From assembly GCF_016735685.1 (NCBI RefSeq), contig NZ_JAERRA010000001.1, positions 1,302,001 to 1,366,000 on the forward strand: a DNA stretch of 64,000 nt, read 5' to 3'. A program made the translations under genes and the position numbers. A model generated the notes under the pieces. That model did no database searches. It worked only from the letters and a program-made list of their open reading frames with translations, and was not told the origin of the DNA. Positions 32,437-41,607 of the stretch are shown here, one piece after another. The stretch is from Piscinibacter lacus. Its GTDB lineage: Bacteria; Pseudomonadota; Gammaproteobacteria; Burkholderiales; Burkholderiaceae_C. Every line of letters starts with the position of its first letter. Positions within the stretch are counted from its first letter, which is position 1.

Positions 32437-32910
32437 TCAGTGCAGGCCCGGCGCGGCGCCGTCGCCCTGCAGGCGGTTCCAGGCGCTGCGGCTGGCGAAT
32501 TCGTCGCTCTGCTTCTGCTCGCGACGGAGCTGGATGTCGGCCGCCTGCTGCGCGCGGCGTTCGAGCAGCTTGTCGACCGAGGCCAGCCGCAGCTCCAGGC
32601 CCACCAGCAGGGCGCGGCTGCGCTCGCAGCGCTTGCGCGCCTGCTCGATCGCGCCCTGCTGCTGCACCAGGGCCTCGTCGACCCGGCCGACGAAGTGGTG
32701 CAGGTGGCGAAGCTGGTCGGGCGAGGTGGCCTGGCCCTCGGCCGCGCCGAAGCGCTTGAGCGTGTCGCCGCGAAAGCCGTCGAGCTGCTCGGACTGGCGC
32801 AGCGCGCCCTGCAGTTGCTGCTCGGCCCGGCGAAGCTGGGCCAGGGCCTGGTCGCGCTCCTCGCGCAGCCGGGCGGCGAGGGTGTCGAGGGCATCGGGGC
32901 GGGCGGGCAT
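32437..32910 (-). CDS. fliJ: Flagellar export chaperone FliJ
   Basis: The 157-residue protein is almost wholly charged and helical, predicting the antiparallel coiled coil of FliJ: DTLAARLREERDQALAQLRRAEQQLQGAL in the first helix and a long second helix with ARKRCERSRALLVGLELRL. Length and position between fliI (35 bp upstream) and fliK (20 bp downstream) are typical. FliJ couples the FliI ATPase ring to FlhA. The ATG was chosen because the coiled coil begins there, while the open frame upstream is a shadow of fliI. Confidence 0.92.
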   Translation of the reverse strand: MPARPDALDTLAARLREERDQALAQLRRAEQQLQGALRQSEQLDGFRGDTLKRFGAAEGQATSPDQLRHLHHFVGRVDEALVQQQGAIEQARKRCERSRALLVGLELRLASVDKLLERRAQQAADIQLRREQKQSDEFASRSAWNRLQGDGAAPGLH

Positions 32911-32945
32911 GGCGGCTCCAGGGCGGCGGGCGAATGGGGGATGGC

Positions 32946-34406
32946 TCAGCGGCTGGCGGCCAGGTGCTGCAGGGCGCCGATGCTGTCGGCCAGCGGCGCG
33001 CCGGCCTGCATGTCCTGTTGCAGCAGCGCGCGCATCGGCTCGGCCTGCTTGACGGCAAGGTCCAGCTCGGCATCGTGGCCGGGCTGGTAGGCGCCGAGCT
33101 GGATCAGGTCGCGCGCCTTCGACAGCCGCGACCAGCGCTGGCGAAACACACGCGCCGCCTCCAGATGCGCCTTGCCCGCCACGTTGTGCATGACCCGCGA
33201 GGCCGAGCGCTCGATGTCGATGGCCGGGTAGTGGCCGCCCTCGGCCAGCTCGCGGCTCAGGACGATGTGGCCGTCGAGGATGGCGCGGGCGGCGTCGGCG
33301 ATCGGGTCCTGCTGGTCGTCGCCTTCGCTGAGCACCGTGTAGAAGGCGGTGATCGAGCCACCGCCCGGCAGGCCGTTGCCGCTGCGCTCGACCAGGCCTG
33401 GCAGCTTGGCGAAGCAGCTCGGCGGATAGCCCTTGGTGGCGGGCGGCTCGCCGATGGCCAGGGCGATCTCGCGCTGCGCCATGGCGTAGCGGGTCAGGCT
33501 GTCCATCAGCAGCAGCACATGGCGGCCCTGGTCGCGGAAGTGCTCGGCGATCGCGGTGGCATAGGTGGCACCCTGCATGCGCAGCAGGGGCGGCGCATCG
33601 GCCGGCGCCGCCACCACCACGCTGCGCTTGAGTCCCTCCTCGCCCAGGATGTCCTCGATGAATTCCTTGACCTCGCGGCCGCGCTCGCCGATCAGGCCGA
33701 CGACGATCACATCCGCCGCGGTGTAGCGCGCCATCATCCCCAGCAGCACCGACTTGCCGACGCCCGAGCCGGCGAAGAGGCCGATGCGCTGCCCCCGGCC
33801 GACAGTGAGCATGGCGTTGATCGCGCGCACGCCGGTGTCCAGCGGCAGGCGCACCGGGTCGCGGTCCATGGCATTGATGGGGCGGCGCAGCAGCGGCTCG
33901 TCGTGCACGTCGGCGATGGGGCCGCGCCGGTCCATGGGCAGGCCCTCGGGGTCGACCACGCGGCCGAGCAGGCCGGGGCCCACCGGCAGGTGGCGGCTGC
34001 GGTCCTCGATGCGCCGCCAGGGGTGGCTGGGCTGGCCCAGGTGCGGCGGCTGCACCGGCACGGCCAGCGGCTCGACCCGCGCGCCGCTGGCCAGGCCATG
34101 CACCTCGCCGGTCGGCATCAGATAGGCCCGGTCGCCGGCGAAGCCGACCACCTCGGCCAGCACCGGCGCCTGGCCTTCGGGATGCAGCTGGCAGACCGAG
34201 CCGACCGGCACCCGCAGGCCGGCGGCCTCCAGCACCAGGCCGGCCACCCGCACCAGGCTGCCATGCACGGCCAGCGGCGCCGGGCTGGCGGCGAAGCTGC
34301 GCAGGTCGCTGAGGTAGCGCGCCCAGCCGGGCGGCAGAGCCGGTGCCGGGCGGGCGGGCTGCGGCGCGGCCGGCGCGCTGCCGGGCTCGAAGGGATCGGG
34401 CTTCAT
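32946..34406 (-). CDS. fliI: Flagellum-specific ATPase FliI
   Basis: The 486-residue export ATPase is homologous to F1-beta. Walker [18 protein letters not shown] lies near residue 204 and Walker [36 protein letters not shown] near residue 290, the latter a near-universal FliI/type III ATPase signature. The N-terminal ~30 residues are an Ala/Pro-rich extension before the FliH-binding region. The start codon overlaps the fliH stop by 4 bp. It works with FliH and FliJ at the base of the export gate. Confidence 0.97.
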   Translation of the reverse strand: MKPDPFEPGSAPAAPQPARPAPALPPGWARYLSDLRSFAASPAPLAVHGSLVRVAGLVLEAAGLRVPVGSVCQLHPEGQAPVLAEVVGFAGDRAYLMPTGEVHGLASGARVEPLAVPVQPPHLGQPSHPWRRIEDRSRHLPVGPGLLGRVVDPEGLPMDRRGPIADVHDEPLLRRPINAMDRDPVRLPLDTGVRAINAMLTVGRGQRIGLFAGSGVGKSVLLGMMARYTAADVIVVGLIGERGREVKEFIEDILGEEGLKRSVVVAAPADAPPLLRMQGATYATAIAEHFRDQGRHVLLLMDSLTRYAMAQREIALAIGEPPATKGYPPSCFAKLPGLVERSGNGLPGGGSITAFYTVLSEGDDQQDPIADAARAILDGHIVLSRELAEGGHYPAIDIERSASRVMHNVAGKAHLEAARVFRQRWSRLSKARDLIQLGAYQPGHDAELDLAVKQAEPMRALLQQDMQAGAPLADSIGALQHLAASR

Positions 34407-35233
34407 GCGCTCGCCCCGTCCACGGCCGGCTCGACCCAGGGCGTCTCGCGGCCCAGATTGGCCACGGCCCGGGCCCAGCGCGCGGCCAGGCTGGCATCGA
34501 CGCTGCCCAGCTCGCTGTCGACCCGGCAGCCGCCGCGGGCGATCTGCGGATCGGCCTGCAGCCGGGCACCGCGGGCGGCCAGGGCCTCGCCGACGCCCTC
34601 GGCCACGCGCGGCAGCTCGTCGGGGTGCACGCGCATCACGATCTGGCGGGCCGAGCCCAGGGTGGCGTCCAGCGCCTCCTGGGCCACCTGCACCAGCAGC
34701 TCGGGCTGCCGGGCCACGCGGTCGCGCACCACCTCGCGGGCCAGGGCCACGGCAATGTCGGCCACCTGCTCGGCCAGCAGGGCCTGCAGGGCATCGAGCT
34801 GCTCGCCGTACTGCTGCGTCAGCGCCACCAGCGGCGCGGTGAGCTGCTGGGCATAGCGCTGCTTGAAGCCCTCCAGCGCGACCAGGCCGTCGCGGTAGCC
34901 ATCGGCATAGCCCTCCTGGCGGCCCTGGGCGCGGGCCTGGGCGCGCTCGGCCTCCAGGTCGGGCGGCGGGGCCTCGGGCTCGGGCGGCTCGGGTGGCGTG
35001 GGGCCAAGCTGGCCCGGCCGCCAGGCGCTAAAGCTGCGCAGCTCTTCGCGCGGGATGAAGCGGGCATAGGGCTCGCGCGCGCCGGGCGTCGGCGTGGGCT
35101 CGGGCGGATGCTGGTGCAGGCGGCGGTGCGCCCGGGCGGCAGCGGCCTCGTCGCGCGGCGGTGCGGCTTCGGGCGCCGCCGCCGCGCCGGCCGGCCGGCC
35201 CAGGGGCTGCGGCTTGAAATCAGACGAAGGCAT
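34403..35233 (-). CDS. fliH: Flagellar assembly protein FliH
   Basis: This 276-residue regulator of FliI has a Pro/Ala-rich N-terminus with [18 protein letters not shown], a conserved FlhA/FliN-binding segment with aromatic residues. A charged helical region follows, including the [21 protein letters not shown] glycine-repeat section (GxxxG-like spacing). The C-terminal domain has [26 protein letters not shown] and [10 protein letters not shown]. It overlaps fliG by 14 bp and fliI by 4 bp, showing a tightly packed operon. Confidence 0.93.
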   Translation of the reverse strand: MPSSDFKPQPLGRPAGAAAAPEAAPPRDEAAAARAHRRLHQHPPEPTPTPGAREPYARFIPREELRSFSAWRPGQLGPTPPEPPEPEAPPPDLEAERAQARAQGRQEGYADGYRDGLVALEGFKQRYAQQLTAPLVALTQQYGEQLDALQALLAEQVADIAVALAREVVRDRVARQPELLVQVAQEALDATLGSARQIVMRVHPDELPRVAEGVGEALAARGARLQADPQIARGGCRVDSELGSVDASLAARWARAVANLGRETPWVEPAVDGASA

Positions 35234-36215
35234 CGTCGCCGCCTCCGCCCAGCACGATCTGGCCTTCGTCGGCCAGGCGGCGGACGATCTTCAGCATTTC
35301 CTTCTGCTCGGCCTCGACTTCGGACAGGCGCACCGGGCCGCGCGACTCCAGGTCCTCGCGCAGCGTCTCGGCCGCGCGGCTGGACATGTTGGCGAAGATG
35401 CGCTCGCGCAGCTCGGCCGTGGCGCCCTTGAGCGCGATGACCAGCGACTCGCTCTGCACCTCCTTGAGCAGGGCCTGGATGCCCCGGTCGTCGACCTTCA
35501 TCAGGTCGTCGAAGGTGAACATGTTGTCCATGATCTTCTGCGCCAGGTCCGGGTCGGCCGTGCGGATGAAGTCCAGCACCGAGGTCTCGACGCTGGAGCC
35601 CATCATGTTGATGATTTCCGAGGCCGTCTTGACCCCGCCCATCGAGGACTTCTTGGTCCGCTCGCCGCCGGCCAGCACCTTGCTCATGACCTCGTTGAGG
35701 TCCTTGAGCGCGCTGGGCTGGATGCCGTCGAGCGTGGCCACCCGCACCATCACCTCGTTGCGCTGGCGCTCGCTGAACTGCTTGAGCACCTCGGAGGCCT
35801 GGTCGAACTCCAGGTGCACGAGGATGGCCGCGACGATCTGCGGATGCTCGTTGCGCAGCAGCTCGGCCACCGAGCCCGGGTCCATCCACTTCAGGCTCTC
35901 GATGCCCGAGACATCGCCGCCCTGCAGGATGCGGTCGATCAGCAAGTTGGCCTTGTCCTCGCCCAGGGCCTTGCGCAGCACGCTCTTGACGTATTCGTCG
36001 GTGTCGTTGACGAGCAGCGTGGTGTCGGCCGCATCGTCGGTGAAGCGCTGCAGCACCGTCTCGACCCGGTCGCGCGGCACGGTCTTCATGCGGGCGATGG
36101 TCTCGCCCAGGCGCTGCACTTCCTTCGGCGAGAGATGGCGGAAGACCTCGGCCGCTTCCTCTTCGCCGAGCGACATCAGCAGGATCGCGGCGTCTTCCAG
36201 TCCCTGGTCGTCCAT
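35220..36215 (-). CDS. fliG: Flagellar motor switch protein FliG
   Basis: The 331-residue torque-generating C-ring protein opens with the N-terminal FliF-binding domain (AAILLMSLGEEEAAEVFRHLSP). The middle domain has the EHPQ motif (LLRNEHPQIVAAILVHL near residue 120). The C-terminal domain carries the conserved charged ridge LVIALKGATAELRERIFANMSSRAAETLREDLE, which contacts MotA. The ATG was chosen at the start of the conserved MDDQGLEDAAILL. No Shine-Dalgarno was seen, so translation may be coupled to fliF, whose stop is 41 bp upstream. Confidence 0.97.
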   Translation of the reverse strand: MDDQGLEDAAILLMSLGEEEAAEVFRHLSPKEVQRLGETIARMKTVPRDRVETVLQRFTDDAADTTLLVNDTDEYVKSVLRKALGEDKANLLIDRILQGGDVSGIESLKWMDPGSVAELLRNEHPQIVAAILVHLEFDQASEVLKQFSERQRNEVMVRVATLDGIQPSALKDLNEVMSKVLAGGERTKKSSMGGVKTASEIINMMGSSVETSVLDFIRTADPDLAQKIMDNMFTFDDLMKVDDRGIQALLKEVQSESLVIALKGATAELRERIFANMSSRAAETLREDLESRGPVRLSEVEAEQKEMLKIVRRLADEGQIVLGGGGDDAFV

Positions 36216-36256
36216 GGTGGGTGAGGGTGTGGGGGCGTGTTCGGGGGGATGCGGAC

Positions 36257-37981
36257 TCAGGCGTCCTTGCTGACCCACTGGCGCATGATGGTGGCCACCG
36301 CGGCCGGGTTCTCGCGCGCCAGGGTGCGGGCCTGGTCGAGCCGCCGGTCGGTGGCCGGGGCCTCCAGCGCCGGCAGGCCCTGGGCCGACGGGCCGCCCAG
36401 CGCGACCGCGGCCTCGCCGCCGGGCATCGGCAGGGTGCCGACGTCGTCAACCACGGTGTCCAGCCGCGGGCCGGCCGGCCGCTCGACCGGCCGCGCCGCC
36501 TTCAGCGCCGGGCGGATCGCACCGAAGACGATGATCAGCGCCAGCAGCGCGATGCCCACCGGCAAGGCCAGGCTGCGCACCAGCTCTTGCAGCTCGGGTT
36601 GCTGCCACAGCGGGATCTCGGGCTCGGCTTCGGGCGCGGTGATGCGGAAGGGCGCATTGACCACCTTCACCGAATCGCCGCGCTCGGCATTGAAGCCCAC
36701 GCTCTCGCGCACCAGCGCGGTCAGCTTCTCCAGCTCCTCGTCGCTGAGCGGCTGGCTCGTCGTCTTGCCCTTGGCATCGGTCACGCTGCGGTGGTTGACC
36801 ACCACGGCCGCATTCACGCGCCGCACCTGGCCGCTGGCGCCGCGCGTCACGCGCACGGTGCGGTCGATCTCGTAGTTCACCGTCGATTCGCGCCGGCCGT
36901 TGCCGCCGGTGCTGCCGGTGCTGGCGCCGGCCAGGGTCTGAGCCGGGCCGTTGACGGGGGCCGAGGCCGGCGTCGGCGGCTGGTTGCTGGCCGCGCCCGG
37001 CACGCCGGTGGGCACGGCGGTCGCGCCGCCCGGGCCGGTCTCCAGGGTCTGCTGGCTGCGTACCGCGGGCGCGGCCTTCTCGCCCTGGTTGGGACGGAAT
37101 TCCTCGGAGGTGGCCTCGGTCTCGGAGAAGTCGACCTCGGCCGTCACGGTGGCACGCAGGTTGTCGCGGCCGACCACCGGTTCCAGCAGCTCGTTGATGC
37201 GCTGGGCATAGCTGCGCTCGATCTGCTGCACGTACTGGAGCTGCTGCGCGTCCAGGCCGGGCGCGGGGCTGCCCTCGGGCGGGTCGGACAGCAGGGCGCC
37301 GCTCTGGTCCAGCACGCTGACCGACTGCGGCGTCATCTCCGGCACGCTGGCGCTGACCAGGTGCACGATGCCGGCGATCTGCGCCCGGTCCAGCATGCGG
37401 CCGGCATGCAGGGTCAGCAGCACGCTGGCGCTGGGCTTTTGCTGGGCGCGGAAGAAGCCGTTCTGGTTGGGCAGGGCCAGGTGCACGCGGGCGGCCTGCA
37501 CGGCCGAGAGGGCCGAGATCGAGCGGGTCAGCTCGCCCTCCAGACCGCGCTGGAAGGTGAGCCGCTCCTGGAACTGGGTCTGGCCGAAGCGCGCGCTGTC
37601 CATCAGCTCGAAGCCGACGATCGAGCCCTTGGGCAGGCCGGCCGAAGCCAGCTTGAGCCGCACGTCATGCACCTTGTCCGCGGGCACCAGGATGGCCGCG
37701 CCGCCGTCGGCATGCTTGTAGGGCACGCCCATCTGCGAGAGCTGGGCCAGGATGGCGCCGCCGTCCTTGTCCGACAGGTTGGCGTAGAGCACCTTGTAGT
37801 CCGGCCGGCTGCCCGCCGTGCCCAGCAGCAGGGCCAGGGCCAGCAAGGCCAGCACGCCGCCGCCCAGCATCCACTTGCGGCCCGGCGGCAGCGTGCCCAG
37901 GCGCTGAAGCAGGCCGGGCGGGCTGGCGTTGGGGGTGCCGCCTAGCGGCATCGGGTTGGCAGCAGCCAGGGCAGTCTCCAT
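36257..37981 (-). CDS. fliF: Flagellar MS-ring protein FliF
   Basis: The 574-residue protein has two membrane helices, near residues 37-54 (MLGGGVLALLALALLLG) and ~470-490 (LALPVGIALLALIIVFGA). Between them are the ring-building motifs: DYKVLYANLSDKDGGAILAQL, FGQTQFQERLTFQRGLEGELTRSI and VDFSETEATSEEFRPNQ. An extended Gly/Pro/Thr-rich periplasmic loop lies near residues 330-375. The C-terminal tail (QARTLARENPAAVATIMRQWV) binds FliG. The ATG is preferred to earlier starts that lack homology. It is divergent from fliE across 98 bp. Confidence 0.96.
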   Translation of the reverse strand: METALAAANPMPLGGTPNASPPGLLQRLGTLPPGRKWMLGGGVLALLALALLLGTAGSRPDYKVLYANLSDKDGGAILAQLSQMGVPYKHADGGAAILVPADKVHDVRLKLASAGLPKGSIVGFELMDSARFGQTQFQERLTFQRGLEGELTRSISALSAVQAARVHLALPNQNGFFRAQQKPSASVLLTLHAGRMLDRAQIAGIVHLVSASVPEMTPQSVSVLDQSGALLSDPPEGSPAPGLDAQQLQYVQQIERSYAQRINELLEPVVGRDNLRATVTAEVDFSETEATSEEFRPNQGEKAAPAVRSQQTLETGPGGATAVPTGVPGAASNQPPTPASAPVNGPAQTLAGASTGSTGGNGRRESTVNYEIDRTVRVTRGASGQVRRVNAAVVVNHRSVTDAKGKTTSQPLSDEELEKLTALVRESVGFNAERGDSVKVVNAPFRITAPEAEPEIPLWQQPELQELVRSLALPVGIALLALIIVFGAIRPALKAARPVERPAGPRLDTVVDDVGTLPMPGGEAAVALGGPSAQGLPALEAPATDRRLDQARTLARENPAAVATIMRQWVSKDA

Positions 37982-38079
37982 GGCTGGGGATTGTTCCGGC
38001 GGGGCCGTTGGCACATGCGGGGAACAGTCGCGCCGAAGCGGGGCAGTTCCCGCCATCGCGGGCCGGCCTGCTCCGCACA

Positions 38080-38451
38080 ATGCGCAGCATGGACGTCAAG
38101 CTCAAGCCCTTCGACTTCGCCCAGGCCGCGGCCCGGGCGGGCATGTCGCAGGTCGCGGATCGTGTCGCGGCCAAGCTCCGCGAAAGCGCCGCCGCGACCG
38201 CGGGCGAGGCCCCGGCCGCCAGTGCCCCGCCCAGCTTCCAGGACAGCTTCCGCCTGGCCCTGCGCCAGGTCAGTCAGGCCCAGCTCGAAGCCGGCGGCCT
38301 GCAGCGCGAAGTGCAGCTCGGCAACCCCACGGTCAGCCTGGAGCAGACCATGGTCGCGATGCAGAAGGCGCAGATCGGCTTCCAGGCCGCACTCACCGTG
38401 CGCAACAAGCTGGTCCAGGCTTACTCAGACGTGATGAACATGCAGGTCTGA
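38080..38451 (+). CDS. fliE: Flagellar hook-basal body protein FliE
   Basis: The 123-residue protein ends with the diagnostic FliE block SLEQTMVAMQKAQIGFQAALTVRNKLVQAY, which packs at the junction of MS-ring, export gate and rod. The first ATG at 38080 and a second at 38089 are both possible, and neither has a clear Shine-Dalgarno. It is divergent from fliF, a common arrangement. An imperfect hairpin (CTGCCG...CGGCAG, 38458-38490) after the stop could be a weak terminator. TTGGCAC at 38008 recalls a sigma-54 -24 element but has no matching -12. Confidence 0.95.
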   Translation: MRSMDVKLKPFDFAQAAARAGMSQVADRVAAKLRESAAATAGEAPAASAPPSFQDSFRLALRQVSQAQLEAGGLQREVQLGNPTVSLEQTMVAMQKAQIGFQAALTVRNKLVQAYSDVMNMQV

Positions 38452-38652
38452 AGGGCACTGCCGGCACCGGTCGCGTGCGGCAGGATTTGCGGATCCAGTG
38501 CTTACGCCCCGCGATGGGACGCCGATATGGCAAACTTTGAGTCATCAAAAACGGCTGCCTTTCGGGTGACATGTAACAGGAGGCTTGACCTCCGACCCGT
38601 CTGGCGGCCAATTTTTTGGGTCGGTTTGTTGGGTCTCTGAAGACAGCCAGGC

Positions 38653-39300
38653 ATGCACCGCTACGCCATCTTGATCGACGGCGGATTCGCCCGGCGTGCC
38701 CTGCGGACCCGTGTGGCCGCCGACGCAGCCAGCTTTCAGCGCCTGGTTGAGACCCTAGCGGGCCATGTCGCGCTGCGGGATCGCCTCCTGCACCGGGTCT
38801 ACTTCTACGACGCAACGCCCCTTGAAGGCTCGCGGACGATGCCGCTGCAAGGTGGCTTGGTCGAGTTTGGGCGCAGCCCGGTGGCTTCGGAATCCAAAGC
38901 CTTGTTCGACGAGCTGAAGCGCCTTCCATTCTTTTCGTTGCGAATGGGCGAGACTGCGCTCAACGGCTGGCAGGTGGACCCCAAGGCGCTGGAAGCCGCC
39001 ACGACCGAGGCCCTCACGGTCACGGCTGCGCAGATCAAGCCCCGCATCACGCAAAAGGGCGTAGACATGCGCATCGGGATGGATATCGCCGCACTGACGC
39101 TCAAGCAGCACGTGCAGTGCATCGTCCTGGTGTCAGGCGATAGCGATTTCGTCCCTGCAATGAAGTTTGCCCGTCGGGAGGGTGTCCAGGTTTTCCTGTG
39201 TGCCCTTGGCCGCCGTGTTCGGCCCGCCATGCTTGAGCACAGTGATCTGGTGCTTGAGGTTGATCGGCCCAGGTCCGGGGCTGAGATAGCGGCCGTTTAG
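38653..39300 (+). CDS. NYN (PIN-like) domain protein of the LabA/DUF88 type
   Basis: This 215-residue protein has the acidic residues of an NYN-domain nuclease: Asp9 in YAILIDGG, Asp138 in KGVDMRIGMDIAAL (with Asp144) and Asp163/Asp165 in LVSGDSDFVPAMKFAR. The spacing is as in LabA-like proteins, a group related to PIN RNases, so RNA cleavage is a reasonable but untested inference. Base composition is visibly lower in GC than both flanking flagellar clusters, and codon use is less biased, suggesting acquisition by transfer. It stands alone, with fliE upstream and a chemoreceptor gene converging downstream. Confidence 0.88.
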   Translation: MHRYAILIDGGFARRALRTRVAADAASFQRLVETLAGHVALRDRLLHRVYFYDATPLEGSRTMPLQGGLVEFGRSPVASESKALFDELKRLPFFSLRMGETALNGWQVDPKALEAATTEALTVTAAQIKPRITQKGVDMRIGMDIAALTLKQHVQCIVLVSGDSDFVPAMKFARREGVQVFLCALGRRVRPAMLEHSDLVLEVDRPRSGAEIAAV

Positions 39301-39385
39301 TCGCGAGCCGACATCATCCCGACGGGGGCCGATAGGCTCCCGCCGGTTCCCATTCGCAGGGAGTCTGGACGGGGCGCCGTGCTTC

Positions 39386-40765
39386 TCAGAACTTAAACGC
39401 CATCCGCATGCCGCCCCAGTGCCGGCCGCGCACGACGATGGGCGCCGCCGCTTCCTTGAGCAGCACGAAGTGGCCGCCGCCCATGTCGCGGCGGTAGGTC
39501 TGGAGCAGGAAGGGCCGGGTGTTGCGGGCACTGGCCAGGCCGGTGCGGTCGTTGAAGATGCGGCGCCAGCGGCTGTTGGCCGTGTTCCAGGTGACGTCGC
39601 CGGCGCGCTGCGGCTGGCAGTAGATGCGGTTGTGCGTCGGGATGTAGCCGTTGCGGTCGGTCGCGATGCAGAACACCACCTTCGGATCCAGCGCGAGAAA
39701 ACGCTCCTGGACGGCCGGGAAGAGCCGGTCGCTGACCGCGTTGTAGGCCGTCAGATGCTGCAGCGGGTTGCTGCCCTCGACCGGGCGGTAGGCCTCGTCC
39801 CAGAGCTGGGCCTCGCTGAGCTCGCCGCGGACAAGGGCATCCTCCAGCGCCTCGGCAATCTCGCCGGCGGCCTGCTGCGCGGCGCGGATGAAGGGGCTGT
39901 CCTCGGTCTCCACGCCGCAGTCGGCGACCAGCTCGATCAGCGACTCGCCGGCCTTGAGGAAGGCTTCGCTGCGCTGGTTGGCCTGGCCCAGGGTGCTCAC
40001 CGCCTGCTGCATCTCGCGCTCGATGCCGCCCATCTGCTCGGCCAGCCGGGTGCAGATGCTGCGGCTTTCGGCGGCGGCCTCGCCGATGCGGCCGACGCCG
40101 TCCTCGACCTCGGCCAGCGCGCGGTGGAAGGCGCCCTGGCTGGCGGCCTTCTGACCCTCGCGGGTCTGGATCTCGCGGGCCAGGGCGCCGATGCGCTGGT
40201 CCAGCTCGGCCACGGTGCTGAAGATGGCCTTGGACGAGGTCTCGACCTGGGCCGAAAGATCCTTGACCGCATCGGCCACCACGCCAAAGCCGCGGCCGGC
40301 CTCGCCAGCGCGCTTGGCCTCGACGCTGGCATTGAAGGCGACCAGCCGCGTCTGCAAGGCGATCTGCGTGATCTGCCCGGCAGCGTCGGAGACATGGCGC
40401 AGCGTGTCGACGATGGCGGCCACCTCCTGCCCGACCTGCTCGACCGCATGGCGCGCACGGCCGACCGCGGCATGGCTGGCCTCGGTGGTGCTGGCGATAC
40501 CGGCCTGCGAGGCCTGCACCTCGCGCACCTGCACGCCCAGGGCCTGCACGGCGCTGGCGCCCTGCTGGCCGACGCGGGCGGCATCGTCGATTTCGCCGCG
40601 CACTTGCGCCGCGTCCTGGCCGAGCCGCGAGGCCAGCTTGGCGATGGAGGTGACGGCCGAGCGCAGCTCGGCGACCTCGCGTGGCGGGCTGGCGGCGCCG
40701 GGCTCGACCAGGCTGACCTGGGCGGCGGACCGGCGTCCGAAGCGTTGAAGAAAGGGGGTCAGCAT
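39386..40765 (-). CDS. Soluble methyl-accepting chemotaxis protein with C-terminal sensor
   Basis: The 459-residue protein has no membrane segment. Residues ~30-260 are helical and carry the MCP hairpin tip (QITQIALQTRLVAFNASVEA near 131-150, then KRAGEAGRGFGVVADAVKDLS), which docks CheA/CheW. Residues ~290-459 form an alpha/beta sensor with DRNGYIPTHNRIYCQPQ, RRIFNDRTGLASARN and LLQTYRRDMGGGHFVLLKE ending HWGGMRMAFKF, a cache-like module found in other cytoplasmic receptors. The sensor thus lies after the signalling hairpin, the reverse of membrane MCPs. It follows fliA by 73 bp, so it is probably in the flagellar regulon. The ligand is unknown. Confidence 0.88.
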   Translation of the reverse strand: MLTPFLQRFGRRSAAQVSLVEPGAASPPREVAELRSAVTSIAKLASRLGQDAAQVRGEIDDAARVGQQGASAVQALGVQVREVQASQAGIASTTEASHAAVGRARHAVEQVGQEVAAIVDTLRHVSDAAGQITQIALQTRLVAFNASVEAKRAGEAGRGFGVVADAVKDLSAQVETSSKAIFSTVAELDQRIGALAREIQTREGQKAASQGAFHRALAEVEDGVGRIGEAAAESRSICTRLAEQMGGIEREMQQAVSTLGQANQRSEAFLKAGESLIELVADCGVETEDSPFIRAAQQAAGEIAEALEDALVRGELSEAQLWDEAYRPVEGSNPLQHLTAYNAVSDRLFPAVQERFLALDPKVVFCIATDRNGYIPTHNRIYCQPQRAGDVTWNTANSRWRRIFNDRTGLASARNTRPFLLQTYRRDMGGGHFVLLKEAAAPIVVRGRHWGGMRMAFKF

Positions 40766-40838
40766 GCTCGGCCTCGGGGTCTGGGCGGTGAGTGGGTTTC
40801 AGTCCGGCGCGGGCCGGGCCGTGGACAGGGGGGCCGGC

Positions 40839-41600
40839 TCAGTGCTCGCGCATCTTCACGCGCAGCCGGGCGATGCTCTGGCTGTGCAACTGGCAGACGC
40901 GGCTCTCGGTCACGCCCAGGATGGCGGCGATTTCCTTGAGGTTCAGGTCCTGCTCGTAGTACAGGCTCATCACCAGCTTCTCGCGCTCGGGCAGTTGCTC
41001 GATGGCCTGGACCAGGGCCTCGCGCATGCGGCGGTCCTGCAGGCGGCTCATCGGCGTCTCGCCGCTGTCGGGCACGTGGCGGTCGAGGAAGTCCTCGTCG
41101 CCCTCGTCGCCGCTCATGTCCTCCAGGTGCACGAGCTGGGTGCCGCGCACCTTGCCGAGCAGGCCCTGGTAGTCGGTCAGCGACAGGCCCATGGCCGCGG
41201 CAATCTCGCTTTCCTGCGGCGCGCGGCCGAGGCGGTGCTCAAGCTGCTGCACCGCGGTCTCGATCTCGCGCTGGCTCTTGCGGGTGCCGCGGCTGGCCCA
41301 GTCGCTGCCGCGCAGCTCGTCGAGCATGGCGCCGCGGATGCGCTGGCTGGCGAAGGTCTCGAATTGCACGCCCTGCGCCAGGTCGAAGCGCTGGGAGGCA
41401 TCGGCCAGGCCGATCATGCCGGCCTGGATCAGGTCGTCGAGCTGCACATTGGCCGGCAGCTTGGCGATCATCTGGTGCGCCAGGCGGCGCACCAGCGGGC
41501 TGTACTGCCGCAGCACCGCATTCGTGTCGGGGCGACCGGTGGCGGTGTACATGGCGGCGGCGGGGGTGGGGCTGCGGGAGGGCGAGGCAAAGGGGCTCAT
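40839..41600 (-). CDS. fliA: RNA polymerase sigma-28 factor FliA
   Basis: The 253-residue flagellar sigma factor has region 2 (VQLDDLIQAGMIGLADASQRFDLAQGVQFETFASQRIRGAMLDELR), region 3, and region 4 with a helix-turn-helix LNLKEIAAILGVTESRVCQLHSQSIARLR. It directs late flagellar genes, and two matching promoters are visible in the window (cheY and fliC). The ATG at 41600 adds 16 residues before the common start MYTATGR (41552). Neither start has a strong Shine-Dalgarno. It begins 7 bases after the stop of the flhG-like gene. Confidence 0.96.
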   Translation of the reverse strand: MSPFASPSRSPTPAAAMYTATGRPDTNAVLRQYSPLVRRLAHQMIAKLPANVQLDDLIQAGMIGLADASQRFDLAQGVQFETFASQRIRGAMLDELRGSDWASRGTRKSQREIETAVQQLEHRLGRAPQESEIAAAMGLSLTDYQGLLGKVRGTQLVHLEDMSGDEGDEDFLDRHVPDSGETPMSRLQDRRMREALVQAIEQLPEREKLVMSLYYEQDLNLKEIAAILGVTESRVCQLHSQSIARLRVKMREH

Positions 41601-41607
41601 GGCGGTC

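Noticed and set aside
38008..38024. TTGGCAC resembling a sigma-54 -24 element between fliF and fliE
   Set aside because: The bases at the -12 position are GGGAA, not TTGC, so the obligatory GC is missing.
38527..38640. A 37-codon ATG frame just before the NYN gene (a possible leader peptide)
   Set aside because: No Shine-Dalgarno, no codon bias and no recognisable features. It is kept only as a note because it ends 12 bp before the NYN start.
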